In this document: positions 47,714 through 57,577 of the stretch, one piece after another
How positions within the stretch are numbered: the first letter of the stretch is position 1
Layout: each line of letters starts with the position of its first letter
Origin: Mycobacterium simiae
Lineage (GTDB): Bacteria > Actinomycetota > Actinomycetes > Mycobacteriales > Mycobacteriaceae
Reading direction: 5' to 3'
Assembly (NCBI RefSeq): GCF_010727605.1
Contig: NZ_AP022568.1
Coordinates: 3,844,001 to 3,908,000 of the forward strand
Length of the DNA: 64,000 nucleotides
The notes under the pieces: generated by a model
What the model saw: only the letters and a program-made list of their open reading frames with translations
The model's database searches: none
What the model was told of the DNA's origin: nothing
Position numbers and translations under genes: made by a program

Positions 47714-49222
47714 TCAGTCGGGAGTCGGGCCGTCGGTCATGGGAAGACGTACCCGGAACACCGTTCGACCCTCCGCGGATTCGGCATCAACGGAGCCATG
47801 ATGAGCCTTGACGATCGAACTGACAATGGCAAGACCCAACCCAATGCCGGAGCTGTCCGACCGGGGGGCGTCCCCGCGGACGAATCGCTCGAACAGCCGC
47901 GGCAGCAAGTCCGGGTCGATGCCGGGCCCGTCGTCGGCGACGGTGAGCTCGGCGTACGGCGCGGCGGGATCCTCCCGGTGACAGACGATGTCGGTGGTTA
48001 CCGTGACCCCCGGCGGGGTGTGCAGCTGGGCGTTGTTGAGCAGGTTGCTGAGCAGCTGGTGTAGCCGGGCGCGGTCACCGCGCACCCAAACCGGTTCGTC
48101 CGGAAGGTTTTTGAGCCAACGATGGGTAGGCGACGCGACGGCGATGTCGTTCACCGCGTTCATGGCGAGGTCGGCCAGGTCGACATCTTCGTTCTGCAGG
48201 TCCTCACCCTCGCCAAGCCGGGAGAGCAGCAGCAGCTCTTCGACAAGCAGGGCCATGCGGCGCGCTTCGGATTCGATGCGGGCCAACGCGTACTCGGTCG
48301 TCGGCGGCAACGCCGAACTGTCCTGGCGGGTCAATTCGGCGTAGCCCTGGATCGCCGCCAGCGGGGTGCGCAGCTCGTGGCTGGCGTCGGTGAGGAACTG
48401 CCGCATCCGCATGTCGGAATCGACCCGGTGCGCCAGCGCGCTATCGACGTTGTCCAGCAATCGGTTCAGCGTGTGCCCGACGATCCCGACTTCGTTGTCC
48501 GGGTCGGTGTCTTCCTCCCGGACCCGGACGCTGATCCGGTGATCGTCCCCGGTGAGCGGCATCGCGGCGACTTCCGCGGCGGTCGCGGCAACCCGGCGTA
48601 GGGGGCGAAGGGTGTAGCCGACGAGCCACGCGGTCAGTCCCGCGGTGACCAACAGGGCGGCCGCGACCAGCACCGTGGTGGTGATGTATTTGCGGGTGAT
48701 GATCTGTTCGGCGAGCTGCACCGACATCCCGACGATCAGCAGGTCTGATCCTTCGACCCGGCTGTCGACGCGGTAGGCACCCAGGCTGCCCAACCGGATG
48801 GTGCGGGGCGGCGCGTCGGCCCAGGACTGCGCTTCGATCGCACTGACGACGTCCGGTGGTGCGGGCTTGGGTTGGTCTTCGGAGAACACCGCAGTCCCGA
48901 TGACGACGCCGTTATGCACGATCGCGATCAGATTTCCCGGTGTCTGCCCGGTGAACTCGAGCATCGCCTGCGGCACCGGCGGGACACGGCGGTGCGCCGA
49001 GGTGTGCTCCCCGTTCAGGTATCGGGTGTACGAGTTGCTCAGCGCATCAAGGGATTCGGCGACATCCGCGTCGCTGATCGCGGTGACGTAGCCGCGTAGG
49101 CTGAGCACGGAGACGATGCCGACGGTCACCAAGACCACGGTGACGACTGTCAGCACCCCGAGCAGCAACTGGCGGCGCAGCGACCGGGGGAACCACGAAG
49201 GGGTATTACGCTGGCCGGTCAT
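47714..49222 (-). CDS. trcS: Sensor histidine kinase TrcS
   Basis: This 502-residue kinase is the partner of TrcR. It has an N-terminal helix (QLLLGVLTVVTVVLVTVGIV), an extracytoplasmic sensing part (about 40-180), a second helix (TTVLVAAALLVTAGLTAWLV), a HAMP linker, the H-box TDASHELRTPLAAIQGYAEL with phospho-His about residue 287, N-box LSNLLNNAQLH, and G-boxes VADDGPGIDPDLLPRLFERF and GIGLGLAIV. It matches Rv1032c in length and place. Its ATG overlaps the trcR stop (ATGA). Confidence 0.95.
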   Translation of the reverse strand: MTGQRNTPSWFPRSLRRQLLLGVLTVVTVVLVTVGIVSVLSLRGYVTAISDADVAESLDALSNSYTRYLNGEHTSAHRRVPPVPQAMLEFTGQTPGNLIAIVHNGVVIGTAVFSEDQPKPAPPDVVSAIEAQSWADAPPRTIRLGSLGAYRVDSRVEGSDLLIVGMSVQLAEQIITRKYITTTVLVAAALLVTAGLTAWLVGYTLRPLRRVAATAAEVAAMPLTGDDHRISVRVREEDTDPDNEVGIVGHTLNRLLDNVDSALAHRVDSDMRMRQFLTDASHELRTPLAAIQGYAELTRQDSSALPPTTEYALARIESEARRMALLVEELLLLSRLGEGEDLQNEDVDLADLAMNAVNDIAVASPTHRWLKNLPDEPVWVRGDRARLHQLLSNLLNNAQLHTPPGVTVTTDIVCHREDPAAPYAELTVADDGPGIDPDLLPRLFERFVRGDAPRSDSSGIGLGLAIVSSIVKAHHGSVDAESAEGRTVFRVRLPMTDGPTPD

Positions 49223-50001
49223 TCCGGCGGCCGCAGCATGTATCCAACGCCGCGAACGGTGTGGATCATCGGCTCACGCCCGGAGTCAATTTTCTTCCTC
49301 AGATACGAAATGTACAGATCGACGATGCTGGTGCGCCCGGCGAAATCATAGTTCCAAACTCGGTCGAGAATTTCGGTGCGGCTCAGCGCGCGGCGCGGAT
49401 TGCGCATCAAGAAGCGCAACAGTTCGAACTCGGTGGACGACAGCGCGATGGCGGTTCCGTCGCGGATGACCTCGCGGCTGGCGGTGTCGAGCCGAAGATC
49501 GCCGACCTTTAGGGCTTCCGAGGCCGGCGGCGAGAGCTGGCTGGACCGGCGCAGCAACCCGCGCAGTCGCGCGACGAGTTCCTCCAGGCTGAACGGCTTG
49601 GTCATGTAGTCGTCGGCGCCCGCGGTGAGGCCGGTGACCCGGTCCATGACCGAATCGCGCGCGGTGAGAAACAACGTGGGGGTGTAGACGTCTGATTCAC
49701 GTATCCGCTGCAGAATCCGCAGACCGTCCATGTCGGGGAGCATGATGTCGAGGACCAGCACGTCGGGGGCGGCCCGCTCGAATTTCGCCAGGGCTTCGCG
49801 ACCGTTGTGGGCGATCTCCACCACCCAACCCTCGTAGTGCAAGGCCATCTTCACCAGATTGGTCAGCGCCGGTTCGTCGTCCACCAGCAAAACGCGGATG
49901 GGGGATCCGTCGGCACGGTAGATCCTGGGTAACTGCCCAAGAATGGCTTGACGCGGTCGTTGCGAACCCGCGCTACCCGCGTACCCCGGCGTTGCTGTCA
50001 T
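49219..50001 (-). CDS. trcR: Response regulator TrcR
   Basis: This 260-residue OmpR/PhoB-type regulator is the homologue of Rv1033c. After a 33-residue N-terminal extension, the receiver domain reads VLLVDDEPALTNLVKMALHY with the acceptor Asp in VLVLDIMLPDMDGL (about residue 82) and the Lys in MTKPFSLEEL. The winged helix ends with TSIVDLYISYLRKKID and VRGVGYMLRPPE. In M. tuberculosis TrcR activates its own gene and represses Rv1057, whose homologue is also in this window at 58.7-59.9 kb. Confidence 0.95.
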   Translation of the reverse strand: MTATPGYAGSAGSQRPRQAILGQLPRIYRADGSPIRVLLVDDEPALTNLVKMALHYEGWVVEIAHNGREALAKFERAAPDVLVLDIMLPDMDGLRILQRIRESDVYTPTLFLTARDSVMDRVTGLTAGADDYMTKPFSLEELVARLRGLLRRSSQLSPPASEALKVGDLRLDTASREVIRDGTAIALSSTEFELLRFLMRNPRRALSRTEILDRVWNYDFAGRTSIVDLYISYLRKKIDSGREPMIHTVRGVGYMLRPPE

Positions 50002-50178
50002 GTCTTTTCATTCTCGCAAAGCGCTTATGCGCCTGTCACGGACTTCATATGTTCCTCAAATCTTCGGAATGCCGGGGTAGGCGGGCCCTGGCACGGGAGG
50101 CCGGGGGCCATGGTGGCAACGGCCACCCGAGTTCGCCTCTCGGCAAACCCGATTAGGCATTCGGCGACGCACCAAAAG

Positions 50179-50214
50179 ACCGGGGCCGCACACCGTGTGG
50201 TGTGCGGCCCCGGT
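50179..50214 (-). terminator. Terminator hairpin of the PE-PPE-esx operon
   Basis: A perfect 16-bp inverted repeat (ACCGGGGCCGCACACC at 50179-50194 with its complement at 50199-50214) has a 4-base loop. It begins 14 bases beyond the stop of the last esx gene and is followed on the minus strand by CTTTTGG. This is a strong factor-independent terminator. Confidence 0.85.
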
Positions 50215-50228
50215 TGACGCGAGGGGTG

Positions 50229-50513
50229 TCAGGCCCAGCTGGACCCGACGGCGCTGTCGGTGCTGGCCATGTTGTTGCCCGCGGTCTGCACCTTCTGCCC
50301 GTGGGAGTTGGCCTGCTCGTAGATCACCTGGAAGTTCCGGCCCAACTGGGTGATGAACTCCTGGCAAGCCACCGAACCGGCGCCGCCCCAGAAGTCGCCG
50401 GCAGCCAGCACATCGCGAACGATGGCCTGGTGCTCGGCCTCCAACGAGGCGGCCTGCGCGCGGATCAGCGCGCCGTGCGCGTCGACATCGCCAAACTGGT
50501 AATTGATCGACAT
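50229..50513 (-). CDS. EsxN/EsxI-like WXG100 secreted protein
   Basis: This 94-residue ESAT-6-like protein belongs to the Mtb9.9 (EsxI/L/N/O/V) subfamily associated with ESX-5. It forms a helix-turn-helix hairpin; the turn is DFWGGAG (Trp42). The start SINYQFGDVDAHGALIRAQA and end NMASTDSAVGSSWA match the subfamily. It pairs as a heterodimer with the EsxJ-like partner encoded 45 bases upstream. It is the last gene of the operon. Position matches esxI (Rv1037c); the paralogues are too alike to name from sequence alone. Confidence 0.94.
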   Translation of the reverse strand: MSINYQFGDVDAHGALIRAQAASLEAEHQAIVRDVLAAGDFWGGAGSVACQEFITQLGRNFQVIYEQANSHGQKVQTAGNNMASTDSAVGSSWA

Positions 50514-50558
50514 TGGTAGTCCTCCTGAATGAAAAGTATTGGGTGGTTAGGGTTTTCG

Positions 50559-50855
50559 TTAGTGGCTGAGGGCTTGCTGCGAGGCCTGCTCTTGTGTCTC
50601 GTAGTTGTTCGCGTCGCGGATCAGCCCGTCGCGCACACCGTGGAGCATGTTGACGATGTTGTTGAACGCTTGGTTCATCTGACCCATCGTGTCGTACGAG
50701 GTGGCCTGAGCCTGACCGCTCCAACCCGCACCGGCGATGTTCATCGACGACGCCCACATCTTGCGAGCCTCATCCGACACCGTCTGCGCGTGCATTTCGA
50801 AGCGGCCCGCCATCGCCCGCATCGCGTGCGGGTCAGTCATGAAACGTGTTGCCAT
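50559..50855 (-). CDS. EsxJ/EsxM-like WXG100 secreted protein
   Basis: This 98-residue protein belongs to the EsxJ/K/M/P/W (QILSS) subfamily of WXG100 proteins. It reads [20 protein letters not shown] at the start, and the turn motif is GWSGQA. The C-terminal part has the general ESX secretion signal pattern: YETQEQ fits Y-x-x-x-[DE] (Tyr then Glu/Gln). It is the partner of the EsxN-like protein. A purine-rich ribosome binding site AAAGGAGAAAGG stands just upstream of the ATG. Confidence 0.94.
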   Translation of the reverse strand: MATRFMTDPHAMRAMAGRFEMHAQTVSDEARKMWASSMNIAGAGWSGQAQATSYDTMGQMNQAFNNIVNMLHGVRDGLIRDANNYETQEQASQQALSH

Positions 50856-51002
50856 GTTGCCTTTCTCCTTTGTGTTTGTTGCTTCTGGTTGTGGATCAAT
50901 GCATTTGGTCTCTGGGCGCGGTGGTGACCGCGCGGCGGATAGATTACGGCCCAGCGGTTACCTGCCGGCCTGCAACGAGTTACAGGCCGAGCCCTTGCGG
51001 CG

Positions 51003-52154
51003 TTACACCACGACCTGTTTGGGCATGACGATCGGCTTGAAGCCGTACCGCGGTCCGGACCCGTAGGCTCCGGCGCCCTTGGCGCCGGCCAGCATGCCCG
51101 GCATGCCGGGCGCACCGACGGCCGTCTCCTCGGCGGGGACGTTCCAGCCCGAGCCCTGCAGCGGCGAGGTGGCCGCCGCGAGTTCGGCCTGCGTCGCGGG
51201 GGCGGCGGCGGACCAGGTGGCCGGCACCGACAGCTTGCCGACCGTGGTGGCCTGCCCCAGGCTGCCCGCCGCGCCCGCGCCCAGCGGCATGCCGCCCAGG
51301 GGCGCGACCGACCGGACCACGGTGCCCTCGACGATGCCGGCCGCGCCGGCTTCGGGGACGACGTCGCTGACCGCGGCCGCCGGCACCGCGGCGCCGGCCA
51401 GCGTGTGGCCCAGCGACACCGCGGTGGGAATGGCCGTCATGACGAACCACGCCGCGGTGTTGACGGCGCCGTTGATGCCATTCAGGAAGGCTGGCGTGCC
51501 GAGCAGACCGTCGATCGAGGACAGGATGTTTGGGTTCGACGGGGGTGTCGAGCCCAGGAGGTCGGCGAGCGTCGAGCTGAACGAATCGGCCGCGCTGAAC
51601 GGCTCGGCCAGCGCCTGCACCCCCGGGTCGGTGGTTGTGGTCAGCGGCGCCGCCGGCTGCAGGCTTGCGGCGGCCGCCTCCGAGGCGGCCTGGTAGGCGC
51701 TCATGGCGGTGGCGTCCTGGACCCACATTTCGGAATATTCGATGTCCAATTCCATGAGCTGCGGGAGGGTGAACGGGAGCCCCCCGAGTGCGGCCGCCCA
51801 CTCCGCGCGGTTCGTGTACACCAGCGCCGGGTTCACCACCGCCGCGTGCGCCGCCTCAAAAGCGGCGGCCGACGCCGAGGCCGCGGCGCTCGCCTGCTCG
51901 AGCGCGGCCGCTGTCTCGGTCAGATAGGTCACGATCGGTGCGGCGGCGGCTGCCGCGGCTGCCGACCCACCACCAGTCCACTGCTCGGTGGTCAGCAACG
52001 AGATGATCGACTCCCACGAGGTCGCCGTGGTGCTTACCTCGGCGGCGAGGTTGGCGTAGGAGCCGGCCGCGGCCATGAGCGGCGCCGAGCCGGGGCCGCT
52101 GTACACGAGCGTCGAGGTGATCTCCGGGGGTAGTGCTGCAAACTCAAAAACCAT
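51003..52154 (-). CDS. PPE family protein (PPE15 position)
   Basis: This 383-residue protein has the PPE domain (about 1-175): FEFAALPPEITSTLVYSGPG at the start and the SLLTTEQWTGGGS turn. The C-terminal part is Ala/Gly-rich and ends in PRYGFKPIVMPKQVVV. It corresponds to PPE15 (Rv1039c). The open frame reaches 52220, but ATG 52154 starts the conserved MVFEFAALPPE. It should form a heterodimer with the PE protein encoded upstream and be exported by ESX-5. Its last ~35 residues resemble those of the neighbouring PE protein. Confidence 0.93.
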   Translation of the reverse strand: MVFEFAALPPEITSTLVYSGPGSAPLMAAAGSYANLAAEVSTTATSWESIISLLTTEQWTGGGSAAAAAAAAPIVTYLTETAAALEQASAAASASAAAFEAAHAAVVNPALVYTNRAEWAAALGGLPFTLPQLMELDIEYSEMWVQDATAMSAYQAASEAAAASLQPAAPLTTTTDPGVQALAEPFSAADSFSSTLADLLGSTPPSNPNILSSIDGLLGTPAFLNGINGAVNTAAWFVMTAIPTAVSLGHTLAGAAVPAAAVSDVVPEAGAAGIVEGTVVRSVAPLGGMPLGAGAAGSLGQATTVGKLSVPATWSAAAPATQAELAAATSPLQGSGWNVPAEETAVGAPGMPGMLAGAKGAGAYGSGPRYGFKPIVMPKQVVV

Positions 52155-52238
52155 TTCTGTTCCCGCTCCTTTTTCGAATTTGGCTGTGGTGTGGATGGCC
52201 GCGATCGCGGCTGTGCCCAAGAGGGGCCGTGCCGGCCC

Positions 52239-53159
52239 CTAGACGGCGGTCGACTTCGGCATGACGATCGGCTTGACGCCGTAGCGGGGCGCCCCGAAGC
52301 CGGTGGAGGCGCGTCCCGTGCCCGCGACCATGCCGGGCATGCCGGGCACCACGGAGCCGGTCTGCGGTGCGGCGCCGGTCCATCCCACGGTCTGCACCGG
52401 CGTGACGCTGGTGCCAACCACCGGGGTGACCTGGCCACCTGCCCAGGCCGGCGGCGCCGACAAATTGCCGACCAGCGTCCCCTGGCCCATCGCGGCCACC
52501 GGCATGCCGCCCATGCCGGCCATGCCCCCGACGCCGGCTTCCATGGGCGTCGTCTCGCTGGCAAGTGCCGCCGCTGCGGCGGCATCGCCGATGGTGTCGC
52601 TGCCCGCCGGGAGCAAACCACCACCGGCCATACCGAGCAAAGCGGAAGCGGCCGAGGCCCAGTTGCCGCCACCGATGTTGAGGATGTTGGCGCCGTTACT
52701 CGACAGGCCGAAGATTCCGCCGAGCATGGCCGGGTTGGTGTTGTTGCCGGTGCCGCCGAGGAGCCACTGCAGGATGTCGACGATCGTGGTGCCGGGGCCG
52801 GCCGCCTGAATTTGCGAGACCGGATCCGCCAGCAGACTCATCTGTTGCGAGCCCTCCGACAGCGTTGCCGCCGCGGCGTTGGTGGCCTCGGTGTCGCTGT
52901 AGCTGGTGGAGCTCACCCCCAGGTTGGTCGTGTAGGTCTCCAACTGGGTCTGCGCCTCGCCGGCGGTCGTTTGGTACGCGGTGCCGTAGGCCGAGAAGAT
53001 CGCCGCCTGCTGGGCCGATACGGGGTCAAGGGCGGCCGGAGCGACAACCGTCGTTGCCGCCGCGGCGCCGGCGTTCTGCGCCGCCAAGTTAGCGTTGATC
53101 GCCTCCAGCTGACCCTGCGCGGCTAGCAACTCTTCAGTCACCGTTGTCAGAAATGACAT
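52239..53159 (-). CDS. PE family protein (PE8 position)
   Basis: This 306-residue protein starts MSFLTTVTEELLAAQGQLEA, a PE domain of about 100 residues whose end has LETYTTNLGVSSTSYSDTE. An Ala/Gly-rich region and a C-terminal tail PRYGVKPIVMPKSTAV follow. It corresponds to PE8 (Rv1040c). The frame is open to 53273, but ATG 53159 starts the conserved domain. It is the first gene of a PE-PPE-esx-esx operon, 84 bases from PPE. Secretion is expected through ESX-5. A PE ending in a PPE-like tail is unusual. Confidence 0.9.
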   Translation of the reverse strand: MSFLTTVTEELLAAQGQLEAINANLAAQNAGAAAATTVVAPAALDPVSAQQAAIFSAYGTAYQTTAGEAQTQLETYTTNLGVSSTSYSDTEATNAAAATLSEGSQQMSLLADPVSQIQAAGPGTTIVDILQWLLGGTGNNTNPAMLGGIFGLSSNGANILNIGGGNWASAASALLGMAGGGLLPAGSDTIGDAAAAAALASETTPMEAGVGGMAGMGGMPVAAMGQGTLVGNLSAPPAWAGGQVTPVVGTSVTPVQTVGWTGAAPQTGSVVPGMPGMVAGTGRASTGFGAPRYGVKPIVMPKSTAV

Positions 53160-53520
53160 CCACTGCTCCTCTGGTGTTCGGAAACATGTCGGCCCAAGTG
53201 ACTTGAGTCGACCCTGCGGGTTGGCGTACGAGCCCCTGTACGTTTGCGTAAGGCTAATTTCCCCACTGACCAACTTCCCGACCGAAAGCGCCAGGGTGAC
53301 GGCCGTTTACGGCCTCTTAACGAAAGTGCCGACAGTTTTAACGCGGTCCTGGCGGCTGACATAGACGTGTCATCTCCAGCAAACGTCCGAACAGTGCGAA
53401 GTCGCGTGGGGTGGCGGATCCTACGTCAAGCGGCGGCGTAGCGCACGTCGCGAATCTGCCCGAATTGGGGTGGGATGCGGTGCCCCGGGCCCGGGCCCGA
53501 CACGCTAGATTCGCCGCCGG
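53160..53520. promoter_or_regulatory. 361-base region between the PE gene and tRNA-Leu
   Basis: No gene is seen. On the minus strand it should carry the promoter of the PE-PPE-esx operon, and on the plus strand the tRNA promoter. The part around 53250-53340 is less GC-rich, with TTAACG and TTTTAACG. No operator can be assigned. Confidence 0.4.
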
Positions 53521-53594
53521 GCCCCCATAGCCCAATTGGCAGAGGCAGCGGACTTAAAATCCGCCCAGTGTCGGTTCGAGTCCGACTGGGGGCA
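53521..53594 (+). tRNA. tRNA-Leu (anticodon UAA), short variable arm
   Basis: A 74-base cloverleaf: acceptor GCCCCCA with TGGGGGC and discriminator A, anticodon stem GCGGA/TCCGC around loop CTTAAAA giving anticodon TAA, T-arm GTCGG-TTCGAGT-CCGAC. The variable region is only about five bases (CCAGT), while leucine tRNAs normally have a long extra arm. No CCA is encoded. Confidence 0.9.
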
Positions 53595-53688
53595 CGGCGC
53601 GGAAAGTGATCACTGACGGTGGTCCGTCGATGTGATCATTCGGTAACGAGGCAACCGGCGACCGATAGCAAATCGGCCCCGGGCCGGC

Positions 53689-54030
53689 TCACAGTTTGCT
53701 GCGATTTTCGGGGCAGTAGGCCGCGACCGCCGCGCCGACGATGCTGCCGGCGCCGTTGTTGCTCACTCCGAGCGCCTTCTTCACGTCGCCGACTGTCTGC
53801 TCCATCGTGTCGCCGCCGGCGAAGTCCGCGCAGACCGCATGCCCGACGTTGATCATCGTCTGGTCCTGACCCTGGGCCCAGCTCAGTCCCCGCTGTTGCA
53901 GGATGTGCAGGTAGTTGTCGTCGGATGGGTCGGCCTTGGCGACCGGGGTGCCGGCGTGGACGACGACGGCGCCAAGGAGGCCGGCCACCATGGCGGCGAT
54001 CGACCCCGCCCGCAGTGCCGTGTTCTTCAT
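53689..54030 (-). CDS. Secreted DUF732 protein
   Basis: This 113-residue protein has a cleavable signal peptide (GSIAAMVAGLLGAVVVHAGT, cut near residue 33) and the mycobacterial DUF732 domain: DDNYLHILQQRGLSW, then HAVCADFAGGDTMEQTV and a second Cys in AAYCPENR. The two cysteines likely form a disulfide outside the cell. Function is unknown. It stands alone, with the methyltransferase gene ending about 100 bases downstream of its start on the same strand. Confidence 0.85.
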   Translation of the reverse strand: MKNTALRAGSIAAMVAGLLGAVVVHAGTPVAKADPSDDNYLHILQQRGLSWAQGQDQTMINVGHAVCADFAGGDTMEQTVGDVKKALGVSNNGAGSIVGAAVAAYCPENRSKL

Positions 54031-54126
54031 GCGTCGACTCCTTGGTGTGTCGGCCTGCTCGGCAGGAATCCGAATCCTAACTTTGTCTGGACAGTATGTC
54101 TTGCCAGAGCATAGGCGGAGAACCCT

Positions 54127-55434
<1,308 letters not shown>

Positions 55435-55452
55435 TCAATACACTGGCCCATC

Positions 55453-56247
55453 GTGGGCATGCTGTTTGGGTTTGCGCCGTGGCTTATCTATTGGGTGCTG
55501 GTCGGCAATGTTCCGTTCAAGACGGCGGTGGTTGTCGCGTTTGCGATCGCCGTCGCCGCGGCCCTGATCGCGCGCCTGATCGGCAAATCGGGGGGCGCGC
55601 TGGAGATCGGGGCGGTAGCGACGTTCGCCGTGCTGACGATCCTGACCTTCACGCTCAGCGAATCGTTCATGCACCGGTGGATCCAGCCGCTCAGCGCGGC
55701 CGGCATCTTTCTCGTAGCGCTGGTCGGCCAGCTGGTGGGCAAGTCGTTCGTGCGGGAGATCGCCGCCGCGGAGCAGCCCCCGGATGTCGTCAACACCGAG
55801 CTGTTCCGGCGAATCACCGACGTCTTGTCCTGGATCTGGATTGCGGCGTTCGCCGGCATGACGGTGTCCTCGACCATCCCGCCAATTCTGGAATCTTTCG
55901 GCGGCCGGGAGGCTACCATCCTGGACACAAAGACGCCGCTGTTGTTCGTCTGCTACTGGGTCATCCCGTATTCGCTGCTGGGTCTGGCGGCGCTGGCTTC
56001 GAAGTGGGTGCCCGGCCGGATGCTCGCCGGCATCGACGATCTGGAACGAGAAACGTCGTTCGTCGCCTACGACGAAGCGACCATCGACGAGCTGTATTTC
56101 CTGGCCCAGGAACACGCGAACCGCGAAGTGGGTCCCGGCAAGGAGGCCTACAGCGTCAAGGTTGGCGGCAAGGGCACGCCGCTGACCGGTGACGAATCAC
56201 GAAAATCCTGGCCGTCGACCTACAAGGTTCGCGACAAGAAGCGTTAG
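55453..56247 (+). CDS. Conserved membrane protein of unknown function
   Basis: This protein of about 264 residues has roughly six hydrophobic helices: FGFAPWLIYWVLVG, FKTAVVVAFAIAVAAALIAR, IGAVATFAVLTILTFTLSES, AAGIFLVALVGQLVG, WIWIAAFAGMTVSSTIPPIL and TPLLFVCYWVIPYSLLGLAA. A hydrophilic C-terminal ~70 residues, with YDEATIDELYFLAQEHAN and a Lys-rich end, would lie in the cytoplasm. I do not recognise the family. The frame is open far to the left; GTG 55453 or ATG 55459 fit the start of the first helix and keep it clear of the divergent methyltransferase gene. Confidence 0.72.
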   Translation: MGMLFGFAPWLIYWVLVGNVPFKTAVVVAFAIAVAAALIARLIGKSGGALEIGAVATFAVLTILTFTLSESFMHRWIQPLSAAGIFLVALVGQLVGKSFVREIAAAEQPPDVVNTELFRRITDVLSWIWIAAFAGMTVSSTIPPILESFGGREATILDTKTPLLFVCYWVIPYSLLGLAALASKWVPGRMLAGIDDLERETSFVAYDEATIDELYFLAQEHANREVGPGKEAYSVKVGGKGTPLTGDESRKSWPSTYKVRDKKR

Positions 56248-56521
56248 GCCGCGGACATCGCCGGCGGTGCGACAAACACCGTTGTCAGACCTGGTTCGCC
56301 GTCGCGTCGGCGTACCGGTGGTCTCAACAGTTGAGACGGCGGGACGGCGTTATCCCTCGCCGCGACGAGGATTCCAGTCGGCCGCCACGCTTTGCGCCGA
56401 GCCGCGGTCACGCCGGTGGGCACCACGGCCCGGGCCGTCCGCGCGCAGTTTTGACTACGTTGGTGCCGTCGGGGCCAAGCCCCGCACCAAGCCCCGCACC
56501 ACGCCCCCACAAGCAAGGAGC

Positions 56522-57283
56522 ATGCCGATGAACGCGGTCAGCCCAGATGCCATTCGCGCGGAGACGGTCACCATCACCGGTCACGGCGGCGACCAGATCG
56601 AGGCCTACCTCGCGCAGCCGCTCGCCGAAGGTTCACGCGGCGGCGTCGTCTTCATTCATCACATGCCCGGCTACGACCGCGAAACGAAGGAGTTCGTCCG
56701 GCGATTCGCCGTCAACGGTTTTTACGCGGTGGCGCCGAACTTGTACTTCCGCGAAGCCCCGGGTGCCGCACCCGACGACGCGGCCGCGGCGGCCCGCGCG
56801 GCGGGCGGGGTGCCGGACGAGCGGCTCGTCGGTGACGTCGCGGGCGCGATCGAGCACCTGCGGTCGCTGCCTGGCGCCAATGGCAAGTTCGGCGTCATCG
56901 GGCACTGCTCGGGCGGCCGGCACGCGTTCCTGGCGGCGTGCTCGCTGGAGCTGGATGCTGCGGTGGACTGTTACGGGGGCTACATCGTCGAAAACCCGCC
57001 GGAGGGCGTGCCGGCGGCCATCAAGCCGATTCTGCACCTGGCGCCGAAATTGAGCTGCCCGCTGCTGGGCCTGTTCGGGGTCGACGACAAGTTCCCCAAC
57101 CCGTCCGCGGTTGCCACGCTGGACGCGGAGCTGACCAAGCTGGGTAAAGAGCACGAGTTTCATTCGTACGACGGCGCGGGCCACGCGTTCTTCTCGGTCG
57201 ACCGCCCGGTGTATCGGGTGGAGGCCGCACTCGACGGTTGGGCCCGGATCGACGACTTCTTCGCCACCCATCTGAAAGGCTAG
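56522..57283 (+). CDS. Dienelactone hydrolase family protein
   Basis: This 253-residue alpha/beta hydrolase has the dienelactone hydrolase set: nucleophile Cys in IGHCSGGRHAFL (near residue 127), Asp in LFGVDDKFPNP and His in YDGAGHAFF. Early parts are VVFIHHMPGYDRETKEFVRR and YAVAPNLYFR. It is cytoplasmic and hydrolyses lactones or esters; the true substrate is unknown. ATG 56522 (with AAGGAG eight bases upstream) or ATG 56528 is the start; the longer open frame to 56189 is not conserved. It is followed after 12 bases by a DUF6295 gene. Confidence 0.9.
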   Translation: MPMNAVSPDAIRAETVTITGHGGDQIEAYLAQPLAEGSRGGVVFIHHMPGYDRETKEFVRRFAVNGFYAVAPNLYFREAPGAAPDDAAAAARAAGGVPDERLVGDVAGAIEHLRSLPGANGKFGVIGHCSGGRHAFLAACSLELDAAVDCYGGYIVENPPEGVPAAIKPILHLAPKLSCPLLGLFGVDDKFPNPSAVATLDAELTKLGKEHEFHSYDGAGHAFFSVDRPVYRVEAALDGWARIDDFFATHLKG

Positions 57284-57295
57284 GTCTGCCAAGCC

Positions 57296-57574
57296 ATGTG
57301 CACGCATCTGACCGCACACGTAGAGATCGACGGCAGCGGCAAGGGCCCGGCGGGCTGGTTCGGCGCGGACCGCGCAACGGTCTACGTCGACCATCCCGTC
57401 CATGCGCCCTATGCCCATACCGTCAACATCGACGTGATCAATCCGGAGCTGGGGCCCGGGGCGCGGGTAGCGCTCGAACTCACCGAGGAAAGCGCACTGG
57501 CGCTGGCTGACGCCATCCGCCAAGCGATTTCGCAATCTCCCGCCGGTATCACCTCGAAAAATCAGCTGGTCTGA
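57296..57574 (+). CDS. DUF6295 family small protein
   Basis: This 92-residue protein begins MCTHLTAHVEIDGSGKGPAG and has VYVDHPVHAPYAHTVNIDVI. The early Cys and His residues could bind metal, but no function is known. It lies 12 bases after the dienelactone hydrolase gene and three bases before the DUF427 gene, so the three are an operon. Confidence 0.82.
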   Translation: MCTHLTAHVEIDGSGKGPAGWFGADRATVYVDHPVHAPYAHTVNIDVINPELGPGARVALELTEESALALADAIRQAISQSPAGITSKNQLV

Positions 57575-57577
57575 GCC

